From NCBI GenBank assembly GCA_900128395.1, contig LT649718.1:1-15289 (forward strand): a stretch of 15,289 nt of DNA. The letters run 5' to 3'. Within the stretch, counting starts at the first letter, position 1. Each line of letters begins with the position of its first letter. Below, in pieces: positions 1 through 8,800 of this stretch. Under the pieces are notes generated by a model. The model searched no databases, was not told the DNA's origin, and worked only from the letters and a program-made list of their open reading frames with translations. The DNA comes from Stramenopiles sp. TOSAG23-2. Taxonomy: Eukaryota; Sar. The position numbers were made by a program, and so were the translations under genes.

Positions 1-456
1 TTATTTTCGTTATTTCTGTAAATTAATAATTTTTTTAAGTACAAATTTTAATGTAAAAATTCGATGCTTAAAATTCTGCTATCCCTAATTTCTGAAAACG
101 TGAAATGTCAAAATTATTTTGCCAATTGATAGGAAAAATGGTATACTAGTGGAGCCTAAGTTTAAAAAGGTATTTTCAATGTTTTTCCTTTGTTTTCTTG
201 TAATGAAATGAAAAATCCATCATCACAACGATGAAATAGAAGAATTTAGGTTGAAAATGATGATTTTAGTGAAATTTGATGAAAAATATGCGCATTTCAT
301 TCTTCAACAATAATTGTTCACTATTATTATTATTAGTTACAACTGTAATTTATAAACTAATAAATATATAAAAAAAATGTACAAATGAAGAAGGAAAAGT
401 CGTATGAAAAAATATCATTGTTATTTTAACCATGGTCAATATTTTCGGTGGCAATA
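1..456. other. AT-rich upstream intergenic region
   Basis: No coding region is supported here. The sequence is AT-rich with a short ATT repeat near 323-336. A TATA-like stretch lies at about 360-376. Downstream of it are ATGs at 377 (4-codon frame, stop at 386-388), 385 (15-codon frame, stop at 427-429) and 432 (14-codon frame, stop at 471-473). All of these precede or overlap the start of the SET gene. I see no RNA gene and no neighbouring gene end. Confidence 0.6.
360..376 (+). promoter_or_regulatory. TATA-like element upstream of SET gene
   Basis: The sequence TAAATATATAAAAAAA sits about 80-95 bases before the ATG at 457, a plausible distance for a TATA box with a short 5' leader. In such AT-rich DNA a match like this is expected by chance, so this is only a candidate. 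Confidence 0.25.
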
Positions 457-473
457 ATGATGTACCTAAATAA
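432..473 (+). other. upstream ORF overlapping the SET gene start
   Basis: A 14-codon frame (MVNIFGGNNDVPK, then TAA) starts at an ATG in a strong initiation context (ACCATGG: A at -3, G at +4). It overlaps the first codons of the main gene in another frame. If the transcript begins upstream, scanning ribosomes would meet this ATG first, which would lower translation of the main protein. Whether it lies inside the mRNA is not known. Confidence 0.35.
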
Positions 474-2061
474 TAGAATAACAAACATTATTTTTTTAAT
501 AATAGTATTATTGATTTTATCAATATCAATGACAATTACATCTACTCCTTCTTCATCATCATCGTCAACATTTGAATTTAACTATAAATTTTTGAAAAAA
601 AAAGTAAGAAAACAAATTGTCATCTTAGAGTCGTGGGTATCTAGTTTTATTAAGAATGGGAATATAAAAGAACATGAGGAGCCACATATTGCTCGTAGTA
701 AAAAAATCAGAGTTTTTGAATCGGAAAAATATGGCTTAGGATATTGGGCTAGATTGCCAATTGCAGCAGGGGAAAAATTATTTTCAATACCATATGATGC
801 TTGCATTAATTATAATATTACTTTGGAAAATAATCATATGGAGAAAGATGATGAAATACGAACTCGTGTATACAATAAAATTATAGAAAATAGTGATATT
901 GGCTACGATGCTGCACTTGCACTTTACTTAGTTATAGAATCACGCCAAGCTACAGACGAATCAAAGTATTTTCCTTACCTGCATTTTTTACCGCATAAAA
1001 TTAGCTCACCTTTATTATGGCGAATAGACCAATTAGAAGTATTGCAAGCTTCACCAACTAGATTACGTATTGAAAATTTCCAAAAATCATTGATTGAAAT
1101 ATACAAATTTATCATTACCAATCCAACTATACAAACAAAAGTACCATCTATTATACATGGAAAACAGAGATTAACCTTGAAAGAATTTAAATGGGCAGTA
1201 GCAACTATATGGACAAGGTCTTTCTTTCTGGATATGAATGGATATTTACGTATACGAGATCAAAACAATATGATAAAAATTTATGATATTGAAGATCATT
1301 ATTATCCAGATGGAAGGAAGAAGCCAAATGTAAAAAATACAAAACCTAAATTAGTTGGAATTGAAAATGTAGATAAACAAACAACAACTAAAAGAGATGA
1401 AAGGATATCAACGCAAATTTCTCAAACTGCGCGTATTATCATACCAATGCTAGATTTATTGAACCACAATAGGTCAGTATCACATACGTATAGATTTAAC
1501 CCAAAAAATAGAATGGTAGAATTTGTTGCTGCTAATGATATTCAGGAAGGGGATGAAATTACATTAAATTATGGATTATTTAGTAATCATGATTTGTTTT
1601 TGAATTATGGATTTATCGATCCAGAAAATAAATTTAATCATTTTCGAATACCAATAAAAGTACGTTTAATGTCATCATTAAATGTATTTCAACAACGACT
1701 GTTAAATTGGCGTGTTCCAAATCCTAAGATTATTTTATCACATGATGGTAAGCCGATCGATAATACATTAATTGTTCTAAGGATTTTAACATTTGATGAT
1801 TTAGGTGGTAGTGCATATGAATTAAATCAATTATTGGACAATGTACCAACTACATCACAATTATTAAAAGTGAAAATGTATAAAGTTTTACATGATTTAT
1901 GCAATACAACTTTATCAACATATGGAACAGTGGTTGAATTAGATGAGATAGAACTTACGAGAAATCATCCAACATGGTATAAACTTGCATTGAAAATCAG
2001 AATAGAAGAGAAATTAATTTTAGAAAAATGTATGAATTATACAAAAAGTCAAGTGTTTTGA
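457..2061 (+). CDS. SET-domain protein lysine/histidine methyltransferase, SETD3/Rubisco-LSMT type, with N-terminal hydrophobic anchor
   Basis: This protein of 534 residues is a predicted S-adenosylmethionine-dependent methyltransferase of the split-SET class (Rubisco LSMT, SETD3, SETD4). Residues about 9-27 form a hydrophobic signal peptide or anchor, followed by a Ser run. The SET domain begins near residue 83 (GLGYWARLPIAAGEKLFSIP). An iSET insertion follows (ALYLVIESR; YFPYLHFLP). The SAM-site signature LDLLNHN is at 332-338, GDEITLNYG at 365-373 and NYGF at 383-386. The C-terminal 130 residues resemble the LSMT substrate-binding domain. A charged stretch of about 60 residues (261-322) enlarges the loop before the NH motif. 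I start at ATG 457; an ATG follows immediately at 460, and the GTG at 448 is not a credible eukaryotic start. The hydrophobic N-terminus suggests the secretory pathway or, in an alga with secondary plastids, the plastid. The substrate cannot be told from sequence. Confidence 0.85.
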   Translation: MMYLNNRITNIIFLIIVLLILSISMTITSTPSSSSSSTFEFNYKFLKKKVRKQIVILESWVSSFIKNGNIKEHEEPHIARSKKIRVFESEKYGLGYWARLPIAAGEKLFSIPYDACINYNITLENNHMEKDDEIRTRVYNKIIENSDIGYDAALALYLVIESRQATDESKYFPYLHFLPHKISSPLLWRIDQLEVLQASPTRLRIENFQKSLIEIYKFIITNPTIQTKVPSIIHGKQRLTLKEFKWAVATIWTRSFFLDMNGYLRIRDQNNMIKIYDIEDHYYPDGRKKPNVKNTKPKLVGIENVDKQTTTKRDERISTQISQTARIIIPMLDLLNHNRSVSHTYRFNPKNRMVEFVAANDIQEGDEITLNYGLFSNHDLFLNYGFIDPENKFNHFRIPIKVRLMSSLNVFQQRLLNWRVPNPKIILSHDGKPIDNTLIVLRILTFDDLGGSAYELNQLLDNVPTTSQLLKVKMYKVLHDLCNTTLSTYGTVVELDEIELTRNHPTWYKLALKIRIEEKLILEKCMNYTKSQVF

Positions 2062-2304
2062 GATTTTTATAATAATCTCTTTTATATTATATTTATTGAT
2101 GGTTAAAAATCTAAGTGTTATATACTTCGTAATAAAATTTTAGTTCCCATGTTAAATACTACCGCTCAATACTCAATCTCAGGAATAATATTGTTAATCC
2201 TCGCAATCTAAGAAGGATTTACTCCTACTAATAATAAAGCTCTCATGCGCCGCCGCAAGCTAATACTCTATATAAAGCACAAGTAGGTCTGAATCCAATA
2301 TATA

Positions 2305-2322
2305 ATATATATATATATATAT
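2305..2322. repeat. (AT)9 microsatellite
   Basis: Nine uninterrupted AT dinucleotides lie in the convergent spacer, and the flanks are also AT-rich. It is likely length-variable between strains. Confidence 0.9.
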
Positions 2323-2381
2323 ACTCCGGGAGTGCCAAATAATAATAAGAGATACAAAATATTTGATGTTTTTAAAAAAAA

Positions 2382-2406
2382 CTCTCTCTCTCTCTCTCTC
2401 TCTCTC
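2382..2406. repeat. (CT)12 microsatellite
   Basis: Twelve and a half CT dinucleotides run from 2382 to 2406. On the minus strand this is a (GA)n run starting four bases after the TAG stop of the nucleotidyltransferase gene, so it would lie at the start of that gene's 3' UTR. An A8 run (2374-2381) precedes it on the plus strand. Confidence 0.95.
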
Positions 2407-2410
2407 ATCT

Positions 2411-5400
2411 CTAAAAAAACTTTGTTGTAACTTGTTTTATCATCTCACAATTGATGGCGTCCCATGCTGTTAAATTAACACTATTTTGTCTCTTAATATT
2501 TAATGCTATAGATTTTAAACCACTATCTATTTCTACTGCTTTCTTTTGCTTGTCCTTCTTCTTCTTATCATTTTTATTTGTAATTTTCATTTCATTTTTC
2601 AATGTTGATAATGATTCAATAATAAAATCATCAAATATTTGTATCTTATTATTATTTGGCACGGACAATTTATATCTCTCACTCAACGCTAACATGTCAA
2701 TTAATTTTGATCTAATTTTAATAGGTAATATTTCGACCATGTCCTCTTTAATTATATCTAATTGCATGTTAATCGAATATGGTAGTGGCCAAATCATATG
2801 TGCTTCTTCACCAAGGTTGTTATTATTATTATTATTATTATTATTGAAATGGAGAATATATTTTGCCATCAATATTCGTCGAATAATATGTAGATATTTT
2901 TTAGGCAATATCTCATCTTTTCGGCGAATATATTGCTCATAGTTACTTTTTGCATGGTTTATGCAAGACCAGACCAATGATTGTTTATCATAACGTGTTT
3001 CCATTTCATTTTTAACTGCACGAATCCAATCAAATTCTTCAAATTTTATTGATATATAATTAATTTTTGAGTAAAATAATTCAAACATGGTTAAATTATT
3101 ACTCGACATCATTAAAAAGGCATGGCTGCATTCAATACCGACAATATCAATTTCTGGTATCTCTCCATCTCTTTCAAAAGTCATTCGAAAATTTTTACTG
3201 ATACTAGACTTCATTGAATAATATCTCTCTGTTTTGTGTACAAATATGCAATATACATCATGATCAGAATTTTTATGCGATGTGCCAAGACTACGACTAG
3301 ATAATTCAGATGCAATTATGATTTTTATTTCCAATTCTTTTTCTATTTGACGCAATTTGTCCATTACAATATTTCCATGATTTTCAGTTATCTCTGTGCT
3401 CCCACCGAAATAGTTTTCTGTCGTTGGTGCGTCTTCTTGATTTCTTTCTTTTGTTTCTGTTATGTTAAGAATACGTATTGATTTTATCAAATTCATCAGT
3501 TTATTAATATCCACTTCATCTTTTCGTATGCTTAGCCCTTTCTGTTTTCTAGAAGTGTTAATAGTTTCAATACTTGAAATGATATAATCAGTCATTTCAT
3601 TTGCAGTCTTTAATAATTTTTCTGGATTAAATTCACCAACTAATGGCCTTGTTCTTCGTATATCCATAATGGACTTATGTTGTGAGGAATCGGTTACATA
3701 AGTAACGATAGGATCCTCATAATTAACTATGCGTTGTAACTCAAAGATTTTGTGATATGCATGATAGAAATACTTTGCTATACCATCTTCAATATTCGGA
3801 GGAATTCTACAATTTTTTAAAGAACCACCTTCCTTCTCATTCTCAGAAGATTCTCGGTATGGCTTTAATAATTTTCTTACTTGATACAACCTTTCATGTA
3901 TAAATCCAACATATTGGTTAATACATCTCGTGGTTAAAAATTCTTGTCGAATAGCACGTAATTTTGACCACATTTTTGTAACATGAATAACTTTGTTTGG
4001 ATTTACAAATAAAAATTCAATATTTCTAGGATTTCCCTTAGCCAGTTCTAATACAAATGTGCAAATTTCTTTACCACCATATTCAATTTCACCAGCTTTA
4101 TCAGCACCCATAGGCTTATGCACATGTCGTTCGAATGTAGTGGAACATTTTTTCGACCCCAATATTGAACGTGTTGAATTTGTAAAACATATGAAATAAT
4201 CTTCATCACTAGATTTTGTATGTAAATTGTACATGAAACTGCCACATCGTATCATAAACGATACTTCAACTTTACCCAATTGATTTTGTAAATCCAAATG
4301 CTCAAGCATAACATTTAATTCAGTAGCCGTTCCATTATTGTTATCACTGATATTTGTTGAATCATCATCATCATTCTTATAATCAAGATTTTCCTCCAAC
4401 CATTTTGTACATAGTAAATCTCGAATTTGATCTTTCCATACATTGCAGTTATTTATGGTCTTTTTTATAACTATTTGCTTGGTAGCAAATGCATCCATTT
4501 CATCCTTTGTTTTCTTGTTGTTATTTTTTTTATTTTTTGAAATTTCTTTTACTTGCAAATTAATATTTTCAATAACTGTCAATAAAGCTGATATTTGTTC
4601 TTCCTTCTTTTCAAACGACATGGATAATGCAATTGAATCCATAACACTATCTGTATTATGTACCGTTTTCATTGCGATTTTCAATTGTTCTATTAAATTT
4701 AAAGCAAATTGTATAGCAGGTTGATATATTTTATCAGGGATTTTTGATAAATCACAACTATTTATATTTCTTAACAGTCCATACGCTTGACCCACACAGC
4801 TTTTAATAAAAATATTACTTTGACGAAGTACTGTTTGATCTATAATTTCTTTCAATTTCCTCCATTCATTAGAATTGAATAGAATATTATAAGATTTACC
4901 ATCAAACCGAGTTTCATTTAGTAAGTTGAACATACGACAGTCTCCTCGTTCAATTTTGCGTATAGCCTCTCCAATTTCCAAGAGTTGTATGGAACGGATA
5001 TTCAATTTTTGAACACTGATTACTTCTTTCTTTTCAATTTCGTTTCCACGTTTCTCACCTGTTTTTGCAGCAAGATATTGCGTTAACGTCTTCTTCATTG
5101 GCTTAATTAAAAGTTCATCACAACTTCCACAATATAATGCATACAAATCATAATTAGCAGTATTATTATCATTTGTAATTGTTGTTTCGTCTACAACCCC
5201 AACCCCTTTCTTTTTACGATAATTAGAGAGCAATTTCATAAAAGATAGTGTATCTTCACATAATAAAATTAATCTTATGCCAGGTAATTGGTTTTCAATG
5301 ATAGTAACAATTTCGTGTATATGTGGTTTCAATATTGTCTTTAAATCCATGTTGTTAGTAATATTGTCTGATGTATTTCTTGTCAATGTGATGTATGAGA

Positions 5401-5434
5401 AGGGTCTGCATATAAAATTCATATACATGTCCAT
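2411..5434 (-). CDS. tandem nucleotidyltransferase protein, RlaP-like (DNA polymerase beta superfamily), three modules
   Basis: This 1007-residue protein is intron-free. The central module (about 390-570) shows the family signature: G398-S399, then D410/D412 in SSDEDYF, a third acid near E449/E451, then LELAKGNPRNIEFLF and the helical tail KYFYHAYHKIFEL. A second module (about 690-930) repeats it as SSR (711-714), D724/D726 in SDHDVY, D763 in EIDIVG and KKYLHIIRR. An N-terminal region (about 50-260) aligns to the same pattern, with YDLYAL at 95-100, a GEAIRKIERGD helix and an EWRKLKEII segment, but it lacks the GS and has N94/D96. The acidic motifs are spaced by 316 and 314 residues. The match is to the predicted nucleotidyltransferases named RlaP, which have been linked to RNA repair. 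The reaction and substrate here are unknown. A ten-Asn run and a Lys-rich stretch (KKKKDKQKK) lie in the C-terminal part. The first 28 residues carry few acids and might be a targeting peptide. The start at 5434 is the first ATG; M29 is an alternative. Confidence 0.8.
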   Translation of the reverse strand: MDMYMNFICRPFSYITLTRNTSDNITNNMDLKTILKPHIHEIVTIIENQLPGIRLILLCEDTLSFMKLLSNYRKKKGVGVVDETTITNDNNTANYDLYALYCGSCDELLIKPMKKTLTQYLAAKTGEKRGNEIEKKEVISVQKLNIRSIQLLEIGEAIRKIERGDCRMFNLLNETRFDGKSYNILFNSNEWRKLKEIIDQTVLRQSNIFIKSCVGQAYGLLRNINSCDLSKIPDKIYQPAIQFALNLIEQLKIAMKTVHNTDSVMDSIALSMSFEKKEEQISALLTVIENINLQVKEISKNKKNNNKKTKDEMDAFATKQIVIKKTINNCNVWKDQIRDLLCTKWLEENLDYKNDDDDSTNISDNNNGTATELNVMLEHLDLQNQLGKVEVSFMIRCGSFMYNLHTKSSDEDYFICFTNSTRSILGSKKCSTTFERHVHKPMGADKAGEIEYGGKEICTFVLELAKGNPRNIEFLFVNPNKVIHVTKMWSKLRAIRQEFLTTRCINQYVGFIHERLYQVRKLLKPYRESSENEKEGGSLKNCRIPPNIEDGIAKYFYHAYHKIFELQRIVNYEDPIVTYVTDSSQHKSIMDIRRTRPLVGEFNPEKLLKTANEMTDYIISSIETINTSRKQKGLSIRKDEVDINKLMNLIKSIRILNITETKERNQEDAPTTENYFGGSTEITENHGNIVMDKLRQIEKELEIKIIIASELSSRSLGTSHKNSDHDVYCIFVHKTERYYSMKSSISKNFRMTFERDGEIPEIDIVGIECSHAFLMMSSNNLTMFELFYSKINYISIKFEEFDWIRAVKNEMETRYDKQSLVWSCINHAKSNYEQYIRRKDEILPKKYLHIIRRILMAKYILHFNNNNNNNNNNLGEEAHMIWPLPYSINMQLDIIKEDMVEILPIKIRSKLIDMLALSERYKLSVPNNNKIQIFDDFIIESLSTLKNEMKITNKNDKKKKDKQKKAVEIDSGLKSIALNIKRQNSVNLTAWDAINCEMIKQVTTKFF
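2816..2845 (-). repeat. poly-asparagine trinucleotide repeat
   Basis: On the coding (minus) strand this is (AAT)8 followed by (AAC)2, encoding ten Asn in the C-terminal helical part of the last nucleotidyltransferase module. The near-pure AAT composition points to recent slippage expansion. Confidence 0.9.
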
Positions 5435-5450
5435 TTTGAAAATATACTAT

Positions 5451-5468
5451 TAGTACATGTATGTACTA
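5451..5468. promoter_or_regulatory. 18-bp inverted repeat before the nucleotidyltransferase start
   Basis: TAGTACA-TGTA-TGTACTA has perfect 7-bp arms and a 4-base centre. It is centred about 25 bases upstream of the ATG at 5434 (minus strand) and touches a TATATA stretch. It could be a dimeric protein-binding site or a leader hairpin. Its role is inferred from position only. Confidence 0.3.
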
Positions 5469-5581
5469 TATATAATATCTTTAAGATGTATAATAATATA
5501 TCGATAGTGCTATGTGCCTATAATAATAATAATAATATGTGCCTCTGGTGATGTGCTGGTGGCACACTGGCACACCACCAC

Positions 5582-5744
5582 AAGAAAAAAAAAAAAAGAA
5601 GAAGAAGAAAGAGAAGAAGAAGAGAAGCGGAAAGCTGGAAGAAAGCCTCTGGACGGAAAGCCAGAGAAAGCAGAAGCAGAAGTAGCTAGTGCCTGAGTGC
5701 AGGAATGCCAGACTAGCAGAAGAAGAAGAAGAAAAAAAGAAAAG
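5582..5744. repeat. purine-rich (GAA/GA) tract
   Basis: Uninterrupted purine runs of 46 bases (5582-5627) and 27 bases (5718-5744), made of A-runs and GAA/GA repeats, bracket a mostly purine stretch. This kind of strand asymmetry in a promoter region can form triplex DNA or bind GAGA-type factors. A 60-codon frame through it (5514-5696) encodes only low-complexity Lys/Glu and is not called. Confidence 0.7.
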
Positions 5745-5803
5745 CTACAGCCGGAGACAAAATACTATATTGTTATTGAATTTTACCCAAACAGAATAAA
5801 ACA

Positions 5804-8800
5804 ATGAAAGAAAAGTGTACGTTAAGTATCATTACATTATTTTTATTATTATTATCATTATTATCAAATAATCATATTGTTTTAGCTCATTTTGTAATTC
5901 CAGAAGGTGACCCAATTGCGAATAATAATTCAATTGTGCTAATAAATAATGTCAGGTTTACAATATTAACATCTGCTCTTATACGGGTAGAGAAAATTAT
6001 ACCAAATGATTCATTTGAAGATCGACAAACCATGGTAGTATTTAATCGCCATTTGCCAGTTCCACAATTCTCGTCAAAAAATGTAGAAAATGGAATACAA
6101 ATAGCAACAAAAGATATGATTTTAACTTATTTAAATAAAAATAAAGAAGAAGAATTTACACCAGCTAATTTATTTATACAGATGAAAACGCAAAATTTAA
6201 ATAACGTATCGACTTGGAGGTATGGTGATAGCACGAGTGGCAACTTGTTTGGAAGTTTTAGAACATATGATACACTTCACGGTTTGCAAGATTTAAATTG
6301 TACTCGTCACAAACCATGGGTTACAACTAGCGAACCTGAACATTGTGCATTTGGATTCATTTCTCAAAATGGCTTTGCGATTTTTGATGATTCTCGAAGT
6401 CCATTATTATATGATAATTGGGTGCATCCGAATTTAAATGGAAAATGTGATGCATTGTCTACCGATCCATGTTTTGGAGCAGATTTTAATCCTGGTGGAT
6501 ATCGATATGCAAATGAAACAGCATGTATATCTGCAGGATGTTGTTGGCATGGTCGTGAATCTTCAGACTTTATCGATTTGGCATGGTGGAGTGATGGAGT
6601 GGAAAATGTTTTGACAACTTCAAAATTTCCACTTCCATCCAATTATAAAATAGTGCATTCAGTTTTTAATGGTCCCCCAGTTGGTCAATTGCACAAAAAT
6701 AATAATACCGGCAAATATTTGTTCCCATTTAAACTTTGGAGAAAATCAAGCAGTGCAAATTCATCATATGTTCGACATTATACAACCGCATCTATTGCTG
6801 GCGAAAAAGATGCAATAAAAACAAATTTTAAGTTTGTAGGTATTCTGGGTTTCATATCATCATTGAAAGCAGAAAGTAATGATGGTGCATCACAACAAGT
6901 AAAACTTTTTTATTGCAAAAAAACAAATGATCATTTCTCATCAATTGATAATTGTCAAGCATGTTATCAGAAAAATTATACGTTTATACGTAATCAAGGA
7001 TATTTATTTCCAGAATCAAATTTATGTACGATGAGAAATGGAAATGAAGACTTTTATTTCTTTGGTCATGGTGATAATTATAAACGTGCATTGTATGATT
7101 TTTCTTTGATTAGTGGTAAAATCCCAATTCCTAGACGCCATATGCTAGGCATGAGCTGGTCACGTTGGGCGAATCCAGGAGAAGAATGGAATGGAAATCA
7201 AACGTTGCAACACGATGCGGCATTAAGCCTCTCGAATGCAGGGTTTCCACTTGATACGTTTATATTTGATATGAACTGGCACATCAAACCACAATGGACG
7301 GGATATACTTGGGATAATAAAATGTATCCGAATCCAGAAGAATTATTATCCTTTTTACATAATGATCGTGGATTATACATTGGTGCAAACTTACATGATG
7401 CACAGGGTGTTATGACAATGGAGAAAGAATATGAAACTATGGCAAAATTTGTTAAACAATCCGATGGTCAAAATATTACGTTTCACATATCAGAACAAGC
7501 ATATGCAGATGGCTTGCATCAAACTGTTTTGGAACCACTTGCAGAAATCGGTTTCGATTTTTGGTGGACGGATTGGCAACAAGGTCTTCAAGGTTATCCT
7601 GGGATTGGAACTACAGATATAACGGGATTGAACCCAACAGCATGGCTGAATCACTATCGTACAATGAATTATACGCAACCAGGCAGTCAGCGAAGACCGC
7701 AAATACATAGCAGATGGGGTGGTCTAGGTGGTCACAGATATACCTCCCAGTTCGGAGGCGATGTAGTACAAGCTTGGGATAGTTTGTTAGCAATGATATA
7801 CACTACAGTAATTTCAACTAATGTTTTAACTGCACATTGGGCCCAGGAAGTAATGCAAAACACAGGGGAACACGAGCTGTTTACTCGAGTAGCTCAATTT
7901 GGTGCATGGGGCCCTGTCTTTACAATTTGGGGTAATCGATTTAAGCCATGTAACATTTGGTCAGATGAAGATTTTCCACAACCATATCGTGAAGCTGTTA
8001 GAGTTCATCTTTTACAACGGTCAATGTTGATTCCACATAGATACACACTGGCCGCAATTGCTCATAACGAAGCACTAGGTTTATTACGTCCAATGTATTA
8101 TGATTACCCAAGGAATACAAATGCATATGCTGGGGAATATAATTCACTTCCCCAATATATGCTTGGAGATAACATTTTAGTTGCACCGCCATATACAATG
8201 TTGGAAGATTCAAGAAATCCTACTACTTCATCTGCAAAAGCGTATTCGGTTTGGTTACCAACAGATGTTGAATGGATAAAATTATTTAACACATCTGTAG
8301 ATGTTCCTACTACTAATGTATCTGGGTGGGGCCATGTTTCGCCGCAATTATATCAAGTTCCAACATTTGTGAAGGCTGGTTCAATGATTCCTATATTACC
8401 TGATCATTTAGCAATTATGTCTGGTTCTGCTTCCAGACCCTTTTCGAATTTAGAGTGGTGGATTTTTCTAAAACAATCAAAAATTAATTCCAATAATAAT
8501 AATGCACCAGCAACCGCATGGTGTTATGAAGATGATGGATTATCATTGGACTACATCCGCAATAACTCATTTGTAAATATGACAATAACAAAACAACATG
8601 ATCATAAAGAACAAAAATATATATTAAGTCAAATTGGCACTTATAGCAATGCACCCCAACAACGTATTTTATCATTGCGTTTGATTGGCAAAAATTCTAG
8701 CTTGATTTCTTCAATTCGCTTAAACAAAATAGAAATTGAGAAGAGGCCGTCTTGCGATGTTCCTGTATACGATACTACGATTACTGATGATAAAATTGAA

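Larger units (their letters stand above)
2062..2410. other. convergent 3' intergenic region
   Basis: This region separates the TGA of the SET gene from the TAG of the minus-strand gene, so it should hold both 3' UTRs. It is AT-rich apart from a small GC-rich island at about 2248-2260 that can fold as TGCG-CCGC-CGCA inside AGCT arms. A perfect odd-centred palindrome ACTCC-G-GGAGT lies at 2323-2333, between two microsatellites. No tRNA or coding potential is seen. Confidence 0.6.
5435..5803. other. divergent intergenic region (shared promoter region)
   Basis: This 369-base region lies between the start codons of the minus-strand nucleotidyltransferase gene and the plus-strand glycosidase gene, so it must hold both promoters. 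The left part is AT-rich and includes a TATATA stretch (about 5468-5475) and an inverted repeat. The right part (5582-5760) is markedly purine-rich on the plus strand. It includes an ATT/TAA repeat (about 5520-5535), a tandem TGGCACAC duplication near 5560-5576 and a small perfect hairpin, CTCTGG-8-CCAGAG, at 5647-5666. No conserved protein is seen. Confidence 0.6.

Noticed and set aside
448-456. GTG at 448 as start of the SET protein
   Set aside because: Eukaryotic translation rarely starts at GTG, and two in-frame ATGs follow at once (457, 460) before the hydrophobic segment.
2225-2300. possible tRNA or snoRNA around the GC-rich island
   Set aside because: No acceptor/T-arm pairing, TTCRA loop or C/D box arrangement could be made out.
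5514-5696. 60-codon plus-strand frame in the divergent spacer
   Set aside because: It consists of repeat-encoded Ile, Lys and Glu runs from microsatellite-like DNA, has no recognisable domain, and lies in a promoter region.
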